The notes under the pieces were generated by a model. That model ran no database searches. It worked only from the letters and a program-made list of their open reading frames with translations, and had not been told where the DNA came from. Positions 8,807-16,622 of a DNA stretch of 64,000 nucleotides are shown here, piece after piece. Numbering within the stretch: the stretch's first letter is position 1; each line of letters begins with the position of its first letter. Position numbers and translations under genes: made by a program. Source of the DNA: CAXBMB01 sp052078155 (lineage in GTDB: Bacteria; Pseudomonadota; Alphaproteobacteria; Kiloniellales; DSM-21159); contig JBQJBP010000006.1 of NCBI GenBank assembly GCA_052078155.1, positions 34,581 through 98,580 on the forward strand. Direction: 5' to 3'.

Positions 8807-10027
8807 TCAGGCAGCCTTGCCTTTGTCTTTCGGCGTGGCGGTTGCACCACTGGCCAGCAGGGCCGTTATCTTGTCTTCGCTGTAGCCGATCTCCTGCAGG
8901 ATTTCGACGCTCTGCTCGCCCAACAGAGGGGCGTGGCGAGAGCCTTCAGGCTGGGTTTCAGACCAGCTGGCTGGCACGGCCATGTCGTTCAGGCGGCCCT
9001 CGCTGGGATGTTCAAAGCTGGAAAAGAAACCCACTTCTTCCAGGTGCGGATCATCGATCAGAGAATCCAGCGTGTGCAGCGGCATGGCCGGAATGTCGGC
9101 GTCGTCGAAAAAGGCCAGCCACTCCTGGGTCGTGCGGGTCAGCAGGAGGTCAGCCAGTTCGCCGTAGATGGAATCAATGTTTTCCGTTCGGGTGGTCATG
9201 GAGGCATAGCGCGGGTCCTGCTCCATCACTTCCGGTTTCCCCAGGGCGGAGAAAAAGGCCCGCCAGTGGATGTCCGTATAGACCAGAACACACACATACC
9301 CGTCCTTGGTGGGGTAGGGGCGACGGTCCGCAGACAGCAGTCGGGGATAGCCGGTCGGACCGATTGGAGGGTCAAAGGTTCTGCCGGAAAAATGGTCCGC
9401 CAAAACAAAGCTGGCCATCATCTCAAACATGGGCATGTCCAGGCGTTGTCCCTGGCCCGTACGGCACTGATGATATAGGGCTCCGTTGATCTGACCCACG
9501 GCCCACAGACCCACGCCCCGGTCGACAATGGCGCTGGGGGCGTATTTGGGGGCCGAGCCATCGGCTTGCTCAAAGAGGGATGGGATCGCCACCGCCCCCT
9601 GAATCAGGTCATCAAAGGCAGGCTTTTTGGCGTAAGGGCCATTTTGCCCGTAGCCGTACATTCCTGCATAGATAATGCGCGGATTGGCCTGGGATACGGT
9701 TTCATAGGACAGGCCCAGCCGTTCCATGACCTGGGGACGGCGGTTATAAAGCAGGATGTCAGCCTGCTTGATCAGGTCCATGACCGCGGCATGGCCGTCC
9801 GGATTTTTCAGATCCAGAACGATGGAGCGTTTGGAGCGATTGACGTTCAGGTAAATCGCGCCCATGCCCGGGTTGCGCAGCGGTCCGATACCTCTGACCG
9901 GATCCCCTTCCGGCGCTTCGACTTTGATCACATCTGCACCCATATCCCCCAGAATCTGGGTGGTGTAGGGCGCCATCAGCATGTTCGAGAGATCGACGAT
10001 TTTCACGCCGTCAAGGGGTCTGGCCAT
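8807..10027 (-). CDS. CaiB/BaiF family CoA-transferase (type III), second copy
   Basis: 406 residues. The start is LDGVKIVDLSNMLMAPYTTQILGDMGADVIKVE and the catalytic Asp is likely in KPAFDDLIQGA. It is clearly related to the CaiB gene at 6609-7808, but differences run through the whole length, so this is an old duplication with probably different substrates. ATG at 10027 has AGG 8 bases upstream. It begins 12 bases after the DUF35 gene ends, so the thiolase-like, DUF35 and CaiB genes are probably cotranscribed. Confidence 0.88.
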   Translation of the reverse strand: MARPLDGVKIVDLSNMLMAPYTTQILGDMGADVIKVEAPEGDPVRGIGPLRNPGMGAIYLNVNRSKRSIVLDLKNPDGHAAVMDLIKQADILLYNRRPQVMERLGLSYETVSQANPRIIYAGMYGYGQNGPYAKKPAFDDLIQGAVAIPSLFEQADGSAPKYAPSAIVDRGVGLWAVGQINGALYHQCRTGQGQRLDMPMFEMMASFVLADHFSGRTFDPPIGPTGYPRLLSADRRPYPTKDGYVCVLVYTDIHWRAFFSALGKPEVMEQDPRYASMTTRTENIDSIYGELADLLLTRTTQEWLAFFDDADIPAMPLHTLDSLIDDPHLEEVGFFSSFEHPSEGRLNDMAVPASWSETQPEGSRHAPLLGEQSVEILQEIGYSEDKITALLASGATATPKDKGKAA

Positions 10028-10039
10028 ATCGGTTACCTG

Positions 10040-10441
10040 TTAGGCTGCGGAACTGGGACGGAACATGGGCAGGGCTTGTCCGCCTTCTGTTTCCCGAAAG
10101 GTCACTTCCACCGCCTGATCAATACTCAGACCTTCAAAGTCACAATCGACAATGTTGGTCAGCATGGTTACGCCTTCCTCAAGAGTGACGTAGGCGATGA
10201 CATAGGGAATTTCGGCCCGGCGCATGACCGAGTAGGAGTAGATCTTTCCCTTGCCGCTGGCCTGGTACCATTGGGTGTTGTTGCTCAGACAATGGGGACA
10301 GACAGCCCGAGGGTAGAAGTGGGTGTCATTGCAGTCGCCGCATTTCTTGAGCAGCAGTTTCCCTTCCTTCGTGGCGTCCCAGTAGGCCTGGGATTCCATG
10401 GTGATGGTCGGATCTGCGTAGGTGCGTTCCGGATTGCTCAT
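10040..10441 (-). CDS. DUF35 zinc-ribbon/OB-fold protein, thiolase partner
   Basis: 133 residues. An N-terminal helix (SQAYWDATKEGKLLLKKC) leads into a four-cysteine rubredoxin-like ribbon, CGDC and CPHC, followed by an OB-fold part with KGKIYSYSVM and PYVIAYVTLEEG. Proteins of this kind (ChsH2 C-terminal domain in steroid degradation, benzylsuccinyl pathway proteins, archaeal HMG-CoA synthase partner) bind thiolase-fold enzymes and channel acyl-CoA. Here the ATG overlaps the stop of the thiolase-like gene (ATGA at 10438-10441), which supports a one-to-one complex. Confidence 0.88.
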   Translation of the reverse strand: MSNPERTYADPTITMESQAYWDATKEGKLLLKKCGDCNDTHFYPRAVCPHCLSNNTQWYQASGKGKIYSYSVMRRAEIPYVIAYVTLEEGVTMLTNIVDCDFEGLSIDQAVEVTFRETEGGQALPMFRPSSAA

Positions 10442-11610
10442 GCGTCGTTCCTCCCCAGAATGACGGTTGCACTGCCCATGCGCTGGGAGATCGAGCCTCC
10501 CGTGCCGTGGGCCAGGGCCAGGGTGCAGTCAGGCACCTGAACTTTTGGATGGGCTTCGCCGCGCAGCTGGCGCACGGCCTCGATGACTTTGGTCATGCTG
10601 CCCCGGTTGCTGGGGTGGTTGTTGCAGAGACCGCCGCCATCGGTGTTGAAGGGCAGTTTGCCGACCCCGGAGATGAGGTTGCCGTCTGAGACAAAAGCCC
10701 CGCCTTTGCCTTTTTCGCAGAACCCCAGGTCCTCGATCGTTTCCAGCACCGTGATGGTGAAGCTGTCGTAGATGGAGGCATAGTCCATGTCCGCCGGTGT
10801 CAGATTGGCTTCCTCAAAGGCAATGGGACCGGATTTGGCCGCGCCGGTGTAGGTCAGATCAAACCGACCGGAATTGAGGTGTTTGATGGCCGCTCCCTGG
10901 CCAAGAACCTTCACGCAGCGGTCACCAAGGGTTTTGGCAATTTCCGGGCTGACCAGGATCACCGCCCCGCCGCCGTCACTGATCACACAGCAGTCCAGCC
11001 GGTGCAGAGGATCGGCAATCATGGGGGAGTTCACCACGTCTTCCACCGTGACCACATCGCGCAGCATGGCGTGCTCGTTGTACTGGGCATGGTGGGAGGC
11101 TGCCACCTTGATCCAGGCCAGCTGTTCGCTGGTGGTGCCATACTCGTGCATGTGCCGTTTGGCGGCCATGCCGTACATGTTCGTAATGACGGGCTGATAG
11201 GGGATTTCAAAGCCACGTTCCGGCAGCAGGTCGCCATAGTCGCGGGCAGGCAGGGTTTTCAGGCCTTCTGCTCTCGGTCGCCCGGCCAGGGTAACCAGCG
11301 CCACTTTGCACTTGCCTGAGGCGATGGCCTCCATGGCATGGCCCACATGAACGATGTAGGACGACCCGCCGGTTTCCGTGCTGTCCATATAGGTGATGTC
11401 CATGCCCATGTACTCGGCCAGAGACATGGGGCCAAGGCCGGGCACTGTGGCGTCACAGAAAATGCCATCCACATCGTCTTTGGTCAGTCCGGCATCGGCC
11501 AGGGCACCCTGGGCGATTTCGGCATGCAGTTGCATGACCGTTTTGTCCGTGGCTTTGCGGGTCGGGTGCTCAAACGCCCCGGCAATGTAAGCTTTACAAC
11601 TTCGGCTCAT
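10438..11610 (-). CDS. Thiolase-fold protein without the usual nucleophilic Cys (Ltp2/SCP2-like)
   Basis: 390 residues of the SCP2-thiolase-like group. In ordinary thiolases the N-terminal half has a CASG motif with the acyl-accepting cysteine. Here the matching stretch reads STETGGSSY, with no Cys. The C-terminal end has LALAHGTGGSISQRMGSA. Thiolase-fold members that pair with a DUF35 protein and lack this Cys include the steroid side-chain aldolase Ltp2, which performs a retro-aldol cleavage rather than thiolysis. A similar C-C lyase role is therefore possible. The DUF35 gene overlaps by 4 bases. ATG at 11610 follows GGGAA. Confidence 0.85.
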   Translation of the reverse strand: MSRSCKAYIAGAFEHPTRKATDKTVMQLHAEIAQGALADAGLTKDDVDGIFCDATVPGLGPMSLAEYMGMDITYMDSTETGGSSYIVHVGHAMEAIASGKCKVALVTLAGRPRAEGLKTLPARDYGDLLPERGFEIPYQPVITNMYGMAAKRHMHEYGTTSEQLAWIKVAASHHAQYNEHAMLRDVVTVEDVVNSPMIADPLHRLDCCVISDGGGAVILVSPEIAKTLGDRCVKVLGQGAAIKHLNSGRFDLTYTGAAKSGPIAFEEANLTPADMDYASIYDSFTITVLETIEDLGFCEKGKGGAFVSDGNLISGVGKLPFNTDGGGLCNNHPSNRGSMTKVIEAVRQLRGEAHPKVQVPDCTLALAHGTGGSISQRMGSATVILGRNDA

Positions 11611-11673
11611 ATCAATTCCCGTTTGGTTTTACGTGTCCCTAAGGACAGGTTCTTCAAAGTCTTGTCGGGTCTG

Positions 11674-11803
11674 GCGCATGATCGGTTTGGTCAGAAAGCG
11701 CTCGGAACCAAACCAACATAAGTCCTCTAATTTCTTGAAAAGAGACCTATCCCTGCTCCAGGGACCGTCACCAGGTGAGGCCACCTGAAGCCTGTGGCTC
11801 TAG
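11674..11803. repeat. Intergenic palindromic element, diverged (copy 3)
   Basis: GCGCATGATCGGTTTGGTCAG, AAAGCGCT, GTCCTCTAA, CTTGAAAAGAG, CGTCACCAGGTGAGGCCACCTGAAG, GGCTCTAG: same order of blocks as copy 2 but with many substitutions. The terminal CTCTAG (11798-11803) holds the TAG stop of the acyl-CoA dehydrogenase gene (CTA at 11800-11802). Confidence 0.8.
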
Positions 11804-12966
11804 TAGGATTTCGGCAGGCCCAGGGCCCGTTCGGCCAGATAACAGAGGATCAGCTGCGGGCTGACCGGTGCGATGCGATGGATCAGGCATTCACGCAGAT
11901 AGCGCTCCACATGGAATTCCTTCGCATAGCCCATGCCGCCGTGGGTCATCACCGCGTTGGTGCAGGCCTCAAAGGTTGCTTCACCGGAAAGATACTTGGC
12001 GGCATTGGCTTCCTTGCCGCAATCCTCCCCGGCGTCGTAGAGGTTGGCGGCGCGGAAAGCCATCAGGTTGGCGGCTTCCAGCTCAGCCCAGGATTTGGCC
12101 AGGGGATGCTGAATGCCCTGGTTCTGACCGATGGCCCGGCCAAAGACCTCTCTGTCCTTGGCGTAGGTGACAGCTTTGTTGAGGGCGCAGCGACCAATGC
12201 CCACCAGAGAGGCGGCGATGAGAATGCGCTCTGCATTCAAACCGTGCAGCAGATAGCGGAAACCTTTGCCTTCCTCGCCGATCAGATCTTCTTTGGGGAT
12301 CTTCAGGCCATCAATGAAGACCTGGTTGGAGTCCACACATTTGCGGCCCATCTTGTCGATCTTGCGCACCTCCACGTGGGCACGGTCCAGATCGGTGTAG
12401 AAGAGGGAGAGGCCGTCCATGGGGCGCTCTGTTTCGCCGAGATCCTTGGTGCGGGCGATCAGCAGCATTTTGTTGGCCTGCTGGGCCGTGGAGGTCCAGG
12501 TTTTCTGGCCGTGCACCACATAGTGGTCGCCGTTCCAGACGGCCTTGGTTTTCAGCCGTGTGGTGTCCAGGCCGGTGTTGGGTTCGGTCACAGCAAAGCA
12601 GGCTGTGTCTTTGCGGCTGATGATGGGGGGCAGCCAGCGTTGCTTTTGCTCTTCAGTACCAAAAACCACCACCGGGTTCAGGCCGAAGATGTTGATGGCT
12701 ATGGCGGCAAAACCGGCGTTGCCGGTGCCGGATTCCGTGACAGCCTGGACCATGGTGGCGGCTTCGGTGATGCCCAGGCCACTGCCGCCGTATTTTTCCG
12801 GCATGGCAATGCCCAGCCAGCCTTCATCGGCAATGGCCTGGCAGAAGTCGTGCGGGAACTCGCCGTCATTATCCCGGTCCAGCCAGTACTGATCGTCAAA
12901 GCGCTCGCACAGTTTGGCGATGCTGTCGCGGATCATCTTTTGCTCTGGACTGTAATCAATGCTCAT
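11800..12966 (-). CDS. Acyl-CoA dehydrogenase
   Basis: 388 residues, the usual length. FAVTEPNTGLDTTRLKTKA is the FAD-binding acyl-CoA dehydrogenase signature, and EEGKGFRYLLHGLNAERILIAA and the C-terminal HGGMGYAKEFHVERYLR segment fit the family. It introduces an alpha,beta double bond into an acyl-CoA and passes electrons to ETF. It is the gene after the SDR in the minus-strand block but has its own 402-base leader, so it may have its own promoter. The chain length or branching of the substrate cannot be read. Its stop codon is provided by repeat copy 3. Confidence 0.92.
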   Translation of the reverse strand: MSIDYSPEQKMIRDSIAKLCERFDDQYWLDRDNDGEFPHDFCQAIADEGWLGIAMPEKYGGSGLGITEAATMVQAVTESGTGNAGFAAIAINIFGLNPVVVFGTEEQKQRWLPPIISRKDTACFAVTEPNTGLDTTRLKTKAVWNGDHYVVHGQKTWTSTAQQANKMLLIARTKDLGETERPMDGLSLFYTDLDRAHVEVRKIDKMGRKCVDSNQVFIDGLKIPKEDLIGEEGKGFRYLLHGLNAERILIAASLVGIGRCALNKAVTYAKDREVFGRAIGQNQGIQHPLAKSWAELEAANLMAFRAANLYDAGEDCGKEANAAKYLSGEATFEACTNAVMTHGGMGYAKEFHVERYLRECLIHRIAPVSPQLILCYLAERALGLPKSY

Positions 12967-13009
12967 CTGTCATCATCTTTCCGCTGACTGGCGCTTGCTA
13001 ACCAGTAAT

Positions 13010-13023
13010 TTCGATTATTCGAA
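13010..13023. promoter_or_regulatory. Candidate operator upstream of the acyl-CoA dehydrogenase gene
   Basis: TTCGA-TTAT-TCGAA is a perfect 5-base inverted repeat, 44 bases before the start codon. Right beside it is GATATGCGTATA. A similar word, GGATATACGT, sits in the SDR leader at about 14227-14236, so one regulator may act on both genes. No regulator gene is adjacent. Confidence 0.35.
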
Positions 13024-13329
13024 CGATATGCGTATATTGGTCTTTATCGCAAGAAAGTTCGACCCTGTTGGCTGGATTTCTGATCCCTGGTGATGGGAAG
13101 GAAGGGGCGTGCCGCCTGGGAACTTGCGCAGAGGTGCGGTTTCTTCCTGGCCAGCAGCAAGGAACGGGCCGTTGAAGGTTCGGTCGGCCTGCACTGGACG
13201 CGTATAGCCAACCAGGCCACCTCTTGATCGCGTTCAATCTCCAACTGAAGAAAGCGCGCTGGATTTGCTGAGGTTCCTGCGTGTTTGGCTCGTTCTCGGC
13301 TTTTTTTGAAGAGGTCAACGCAGCAGAGC

Positions 13330-13358
13330 CGGGCAGGCGTCGAGGGACAACCTGCCCG
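13330..13358 (-). terminator. Hairpin behind the SDR gene
   Basis: CGGGCAGG (13330-13337) pairs with CCTGCCCG (13351-13358), about ten bases past the SDR stop in the minus direction. There is no T-run, so a factor-independent terminator is not certain. Confidence 0.35.
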
Positions 13359-13368
13359 TTCCGGTCTG

Positions 13369-14142
13369 TTAAACGCCGATGGTGTAGCCGCCGTTGACAG
13401 AGAGGTGCTGGCCGGTGATGTAGCTGGCTGCTTCTGACAGCAGGAAGCAGACCGGCTTGCAGACTTCTTCCGGATCGGAGAAGCGGCCCATGGGGACCTG
13501 CGCCATAACCTTGTCGCGGAACTTCTCACCGCGGATCACTTCTGTCATGGGGGTTTCCACCACGCCGAAACACACGGTGTTGACCCGCAGCCCCATTGCG
13601 GCCCACTCCCGGGCAGCGGACATGGTCAACCCCATGACACCGGATTTGGCGGCGCCGTAGTTGATCTGGCCAATGGTGCCGCGCCGTCCGGCGTCAGAGG
13701 AGATATTGACGATGGATGCCGGGCTTTTGTCCCCGGCTTCTGACCGCTCGTACATGTGACGACCAACGGATTGCAGGCAGTAGAAGACACCGGACAGGTT
13801 TACGTCGATGACCTGCTGCCAGGTATCCACCTCCATATTGATGGCCATGGCGGCCCGCACGATGCCGGCATTGTTCACCAGGCCATGAATGGCGCCGTGG
13901 GACGCGACAACGGAGTCGACCATGGATTGCACGAACTGAGGGTCGGAGACGGAGCCCACATGGACCGCTGCGTTTTCTGCGCCCAGTTCATCGGCCAGAG
14001 CCTCAACCTTTTCACCCTGCAGGTCCACCAGGATCACCTTGCCGCCCAAGGCAACGGACTGGCGTGCCACAGCTTCGCCGATTCCCTGACCCGCGCCGGT
14101 GACAATGATGTTGCGGCCCTCAAGGCTCATTGGATTGTTCAT
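13369..14142 (-). CDS. Short-chain dehydrogenase/reductase (SDR)
   Basis: 257 residues. TGAGQGIGEAVA is the NAD(P)-binding glycine motif and NNAG the structural motif. Ser in VNISSDAG with Tyr-x3-Lys in YGAAKSGV form the catalytic site. The closest well-known relatives are 3-oxoacyl-ACP/CoA reductases and 3-hydroxyacyl-CoA dehydrogenases, so a hydroxyacyl-CoA oxidation step in the neighbouring pathway is likely. ATG at 14142 has AGGAC upstream; a second ATG four codons in is possible. It is the first gene of the minus-strand block. Confidence 0.9.
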   Translation of the reverse strand: MNNPMSLEGRNIIVTGAGQGIGEAVARQSVALGGKVILVDLQGEKVEALADELGAENAAVHVGSVSDPQFVQSMVDSVVASHGAIHGLVNNAGIVRAAMAINMEVDTWQQVIDVNLSGVFYCLQSVGRHMYERSEAGDKSPASIVNISSDAGRRGTIGQINYGAAKSGVMGLTMSAAREWAAMGLRVNTVCFGVVETPMTEVIRGEKFRDKVMAQVPMGRFSDPEEVCKPVCFLLSEAASYITGQHLSVNGGYTIGV

Positions 14143-14659
14143 GAAGTCCTGTCCTCTGTTCAGTCTTTAGGGGCTTGCGACCCCCTTGTTGTGCGTCCAG
14201 CCCCTGTGGAGGAGCAATGAAAATTCGGATATACGTTTTCTGTTCGCTTATATATACATTTGCCGAATAACGAGATCAACAGAGGAAGTTCAGTTTGAAT
14301 GGGTGGGCGGGGAAAAGACTGTTGAATTTTCCGCCATAACCAGTCGGTGGGAAGGGTGGCTTGAGCGATGTCAGCGCTACAGATAGCGGGTGCTGGCAGA
14401 CAGATGCCAAAAGAGGACCCGCAGACGGACGATCTCTGCGGATTCCCATGGGGTGTATGAAGGAGGGGTAGAGGGAGCGGTCATCAACGCCTGCCCGGCA
14501 GGTGGGTGGGAATGGGTATGAGATAGCCCCGGGATCCCGTCTCCTGCAGGGGACCGGATGACGACAGCGTCCGGCTGAAAGCCGACACTAGGCAATTTGG
14601 CAATTTGGCAGTTAGGCAACTAGGCCGACCAGTCAGAAAGATTCGTTGCGGACCCCGGT
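14143..14659. other. 517-base gap between SDR leader and dipeptidase-like gene end
   Basis: No gene is supported. The part near the SDR start (14220-14270) is AT-rich, with ATTCGG (14223-14228) and CCGAAT (14263-14268) as an inverted pair and TATATATA between them, a likely promoter region for the SDR. A short tandem repeat lies at 14589-14625. I see nothing else. Confidence 0.45.
14589..14625. repeat. Short imperfect tandem repeat (TTTGGCAA-like units)
   Basis: TAGGCAA, TTTGGCAA, TTTGGCAG, TTAGGCAA and CTAGGC follow each other as 8-9-base units. It is intergenic, 35 bases past the end of the dipeptidase-like gene. Such a tract can vary by slippage; no function is evident. Confidence 0.55.
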
Positions 14660-16249
14660 TTACTGGACCCAGATGTCCTGCCATCGGGAGTTTACCCGCT
14701 GTGTTTCGCTGAAGGCACGGACGAACCAGGAGTAAGCGCGTCCCCGTTGCAGCGTGATGGTGGCTGACCGGTTCAGGCTGGGCCTGTAGGAGCGCAGAAA
14801 CTGGCGGCGACCGTTGCGAAGTTCATAAAGGTACACCCGGTAGGCGCCGGCCCGAGGCACCCCGACAGCTTCGGGTTCGGACCAGGTCAGCAGGCGGGCA
14901 CTTTGGCCTGCAGGCAGCGAGGGAATAACGGTGACCCGTGTTCGTGTGGTTGGCTTCTTCAAGCCGGGGAGGGCCTGCTCATACACCCGCAGGAAGTTGG
15001 CTCCCAGAATGCGCCGCAGTTGTTCTCTTGTGTAGCCGTGCCGGGTCAGCATCCTGTCGGCCAGATCGATCCAGCGGTCCAGGTCGTTAAAGCCCCGGAC
15101 ATAGTTCCAGGCCCGCTGATCCGGTGCGCCGTTGACGTAACTGTCCGAGGCGACACCGATGTGATTGACCATGGCGATGGCGGTGCCGTTGTCACGCAGG
15201 CATCTCAGGTCTCGCATGTGATTGATGTGCGCAATCAGCAAGTCCCGGTTCTGCCACTTGTTTTGCGTGCCAAGGGGACTGTTCGCCAGCATGAAGCGGA
15301 CCGGCGTGACGCCAATGACTCCACCCGTTCTGGCAACGGCACAAATCACGTCATCGTCCTGATTTCTGCTGACCTGGTCCGCATAGACAGCGGCAGCATT
15401 GGCGTGGTTCATGATGACGATCTTGTCACGCTCCAGCGCCATCTCGGCAATCTTCAGAGCCGCACTGCGTCCGATATGGGACAGGTCGATCAGGATGTCC
15501 TTGTCGAACAGAGCTTCGACAACTTTTTCCCCGAAAGGCGTGAAGGGCCGGCAGCTGTCACCGGCGCTGCTGTTGCAGGGGCTGTTTTCATTGCCGTTGT
15601 AGGGCAGGTCCAGGCCATCGTCTTCATTCGCTCCGGCCACATAGCGGCTGTCGATTGTGCCGCTAACCAGCAGATGGTTTTCATCTCTGCTGTAGGCCGG
15701 TTGCAGAATACGGATGCCGTCGTCGTACCAGAGATTGACCTGAGCTTGCGCTGTTTGCTCCAGTTCAGCTTCGGTCATGTCATCTGACAGAGGAAGCAGT
15801 GTGGCTTCTGGTTTTTGGATGTAGCGGATGACACCGACCCGGTTGTTCCAGCGCGCCGTATCCAGGTCATTGGACGTTCTTACACGCTGGCGGTTGGCCT
15901 GCGCTGATGTTGAATAGTTGCCGCTGGTTGACAGCAGGTCTATTCCGGTGCGCTGGCGCAAGGTGTTGAAGTTGGAGTATCTGGCGGTGTCCCAGCAGCC
16001 ATAGGCGGACCCCGACGTACAGCCATCGGTCTCCACCCAGTGGACCGGGGAGAGGTTGCCGTCGACCACAAAACCCTCCAGAACCAGCTGTTCAGCCTCT
16101 GCCCGTCGTTCCTGAGCCTGCATTGGCGGGGCAGCAATGACCAGAAAGGCCAGGCTAAGACAGCTGGCGAGAGCTGCAGAGCTGGTCGGGGGGAACAGCC
16201 AACGAGAGAATAGGGGGCTAAGCGTTTCTTTCCTGGCTTTGCTGAGCAT
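14660..16249 (-). CDS. Secreted M19 (renal dipeptidase)-like protein with C-terminal beta domain
   Basis: 529 residues from the ATG at 16249, which has AGGA upstream and starts a good signal peptide (SSAALASCLSLAFLVIAA, cleavage after MQAQ or nearby). The frame stays open to 16432, but that part lies in a repeat. IDLSHIGRSA and IVIMNHANA match the two metal-binding His segments of M19 dipeptidases, and GVASDSYVNG the Asp segment. The usual N-terminal His-x-Asp pair is replaced by VDGNLSPVHW, and the bridging Glu is not evident, so zinc binding and dipeptidase activity are doubtful. The last about 95 residues look like a fibronectin-III-type beta domain. Export to the periplasm or outside is likely. 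Confidence 0.78.
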   Translation of the reverse strand: MLSKARKETLSPLFSRWLFPPTSSAALASCLSLAFLVIAAPPMQAQERRAEAEQLVLEGFVVDGNLSPVHWVETDGCTSGSAYGCWDTARYSNFNTLRQRTGIDLLSTSGNYSTSAQANRQRVRTSNDLDTARWNNRVGVIRYIQKPEATLLPLSDDMTEAELEQTAQAQVNLWYDDGIRILQPAYSRDENHLLVSGTIDSRYVAGANEDDGLDLPYNGNENSPCNSSAGDSCRPFTPFGEKVVEALFDKDILIDLSHIGRSAALKIAEMALERDKIVIMNHANAAAVYADQVSRNQDDDVICAVARTGGVIGVTPVRFMLANSPLGTQNKWQNRDLLIAHINHMRDLRCLRDNGTAIAMVNHIGVASDSYVNGAPDQRAWNYVRGFNDLDRWIDLADRMLTRHGYTREQLRRILGANFLRVYEQALPGLKKPTTRTRVTVIPSLPAGQSARLLTWSEPEAVGVPRAGAYRVYLYELRNGRRQFLRSYRPSLNRSATITLQRGRAYSWFVRAFSETQRVNSRWQDIWVQ

Positions 16250-16423
16250 CTGGATCTGTCCTTTGGTCTGCTGATTTTTTTGAACCGGCCCGTTTTGATT
16301 GCGCCGGTTGCTTTGTGTCAGAACCTCTATGACTTCCTTGCTCGCCTTTATAGTAAATCTTCCGGCTCCTAACATATCCCAGATGGCAGAGTGGTTTTCG
16401 GCTGGCACTGTGGCCTCTTGCCA

Positions 16424-16562
16424 TAGAGTCAAATCGGTTTAAGTGGAATCACTACGTGATAGCACTTAAAGCGTGAATTTGCCTCTTTTCAACATCTTAG
16501 AGGATGATTCACGGTTTAGTTCCAAGCGCAAAGCGCTTCTACCTAAACCGATCATGCTCTAG
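16424..16562. repeat. Intergenic palindromic element, complete, opposite orientation (copy 4)
   Basis: Reads TAGAGTCAAATCGGTTTAAG, TGGAATCACTACGTGATAGC, ACTTAAAGCGTGAA, GCCTCTTTTCAAC, TTAGAGGATGATTCACGGTT, GCGCAAAGCGCTT, AACCGATCATGCTCTAG. This is the reverse complement of the block order in copy 2. It separates the dipeptidase-like gene from the glutamine synthetase terminator. Confidence 0.9.
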
Positions 16563-16592
16563 AAAAAAGGCGGATGACCCAGGTCACCCGCC
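16563..16592 (-). terminator. Rho-independent terminator of the glutamine synthetase homologue
   Basis: On the minus strand GGCGGGTGACC and GGTCATCCGCC form an 11-base-pair stem (one G-T pair) with a 2-base centre, followed directly by TTTTTT. It begins 30 bases after the stop codon. Confidence 0.85.
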
Positions 16593-16622
16593 TCTGTTTT
16601 CAGTTTGCTGCTCGCTGTTTGA

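Larger units (their letters stand above)
12967..13368. other. 402-base gap upstream of the acyl-CoA dehydrogenase gene
   Basis: No convincing gene. The part nearest the dehydrogenase (about 12995-13045) is AT-richer and contains an inverted repeat (13010-13023) and an AATATACGCATATC word on the minus strand, a likely promoter-operator area. The far end holds a hairpin behind the SDR gene. The rest shows nothing I can assign. Confidence 0.5.

Noticed and set aside
11794..12987. Long plus-strand open frame opposite the acyl-CoA dehydrogenase gene
   Set aside because: The minus strand encodes a complete enzyme with family motifs; the opposite frame is a by-product of GC-rich codon use and has no recognisable domain.
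14660..16249. Dipeptidase-like gene as a PvdM-type maturation enzyme of the NRPS cluster
   Set aside because: It is 15 kb away with unrelated operons between, and key metal ligands are missing.
16250..16432. N-terminal extension of the dipeptidase-like protein
   Set aside because: The extension runs into an intergenic repeat copy, and the ATG at 16249 has a ribosome site and starts a signal peptide.
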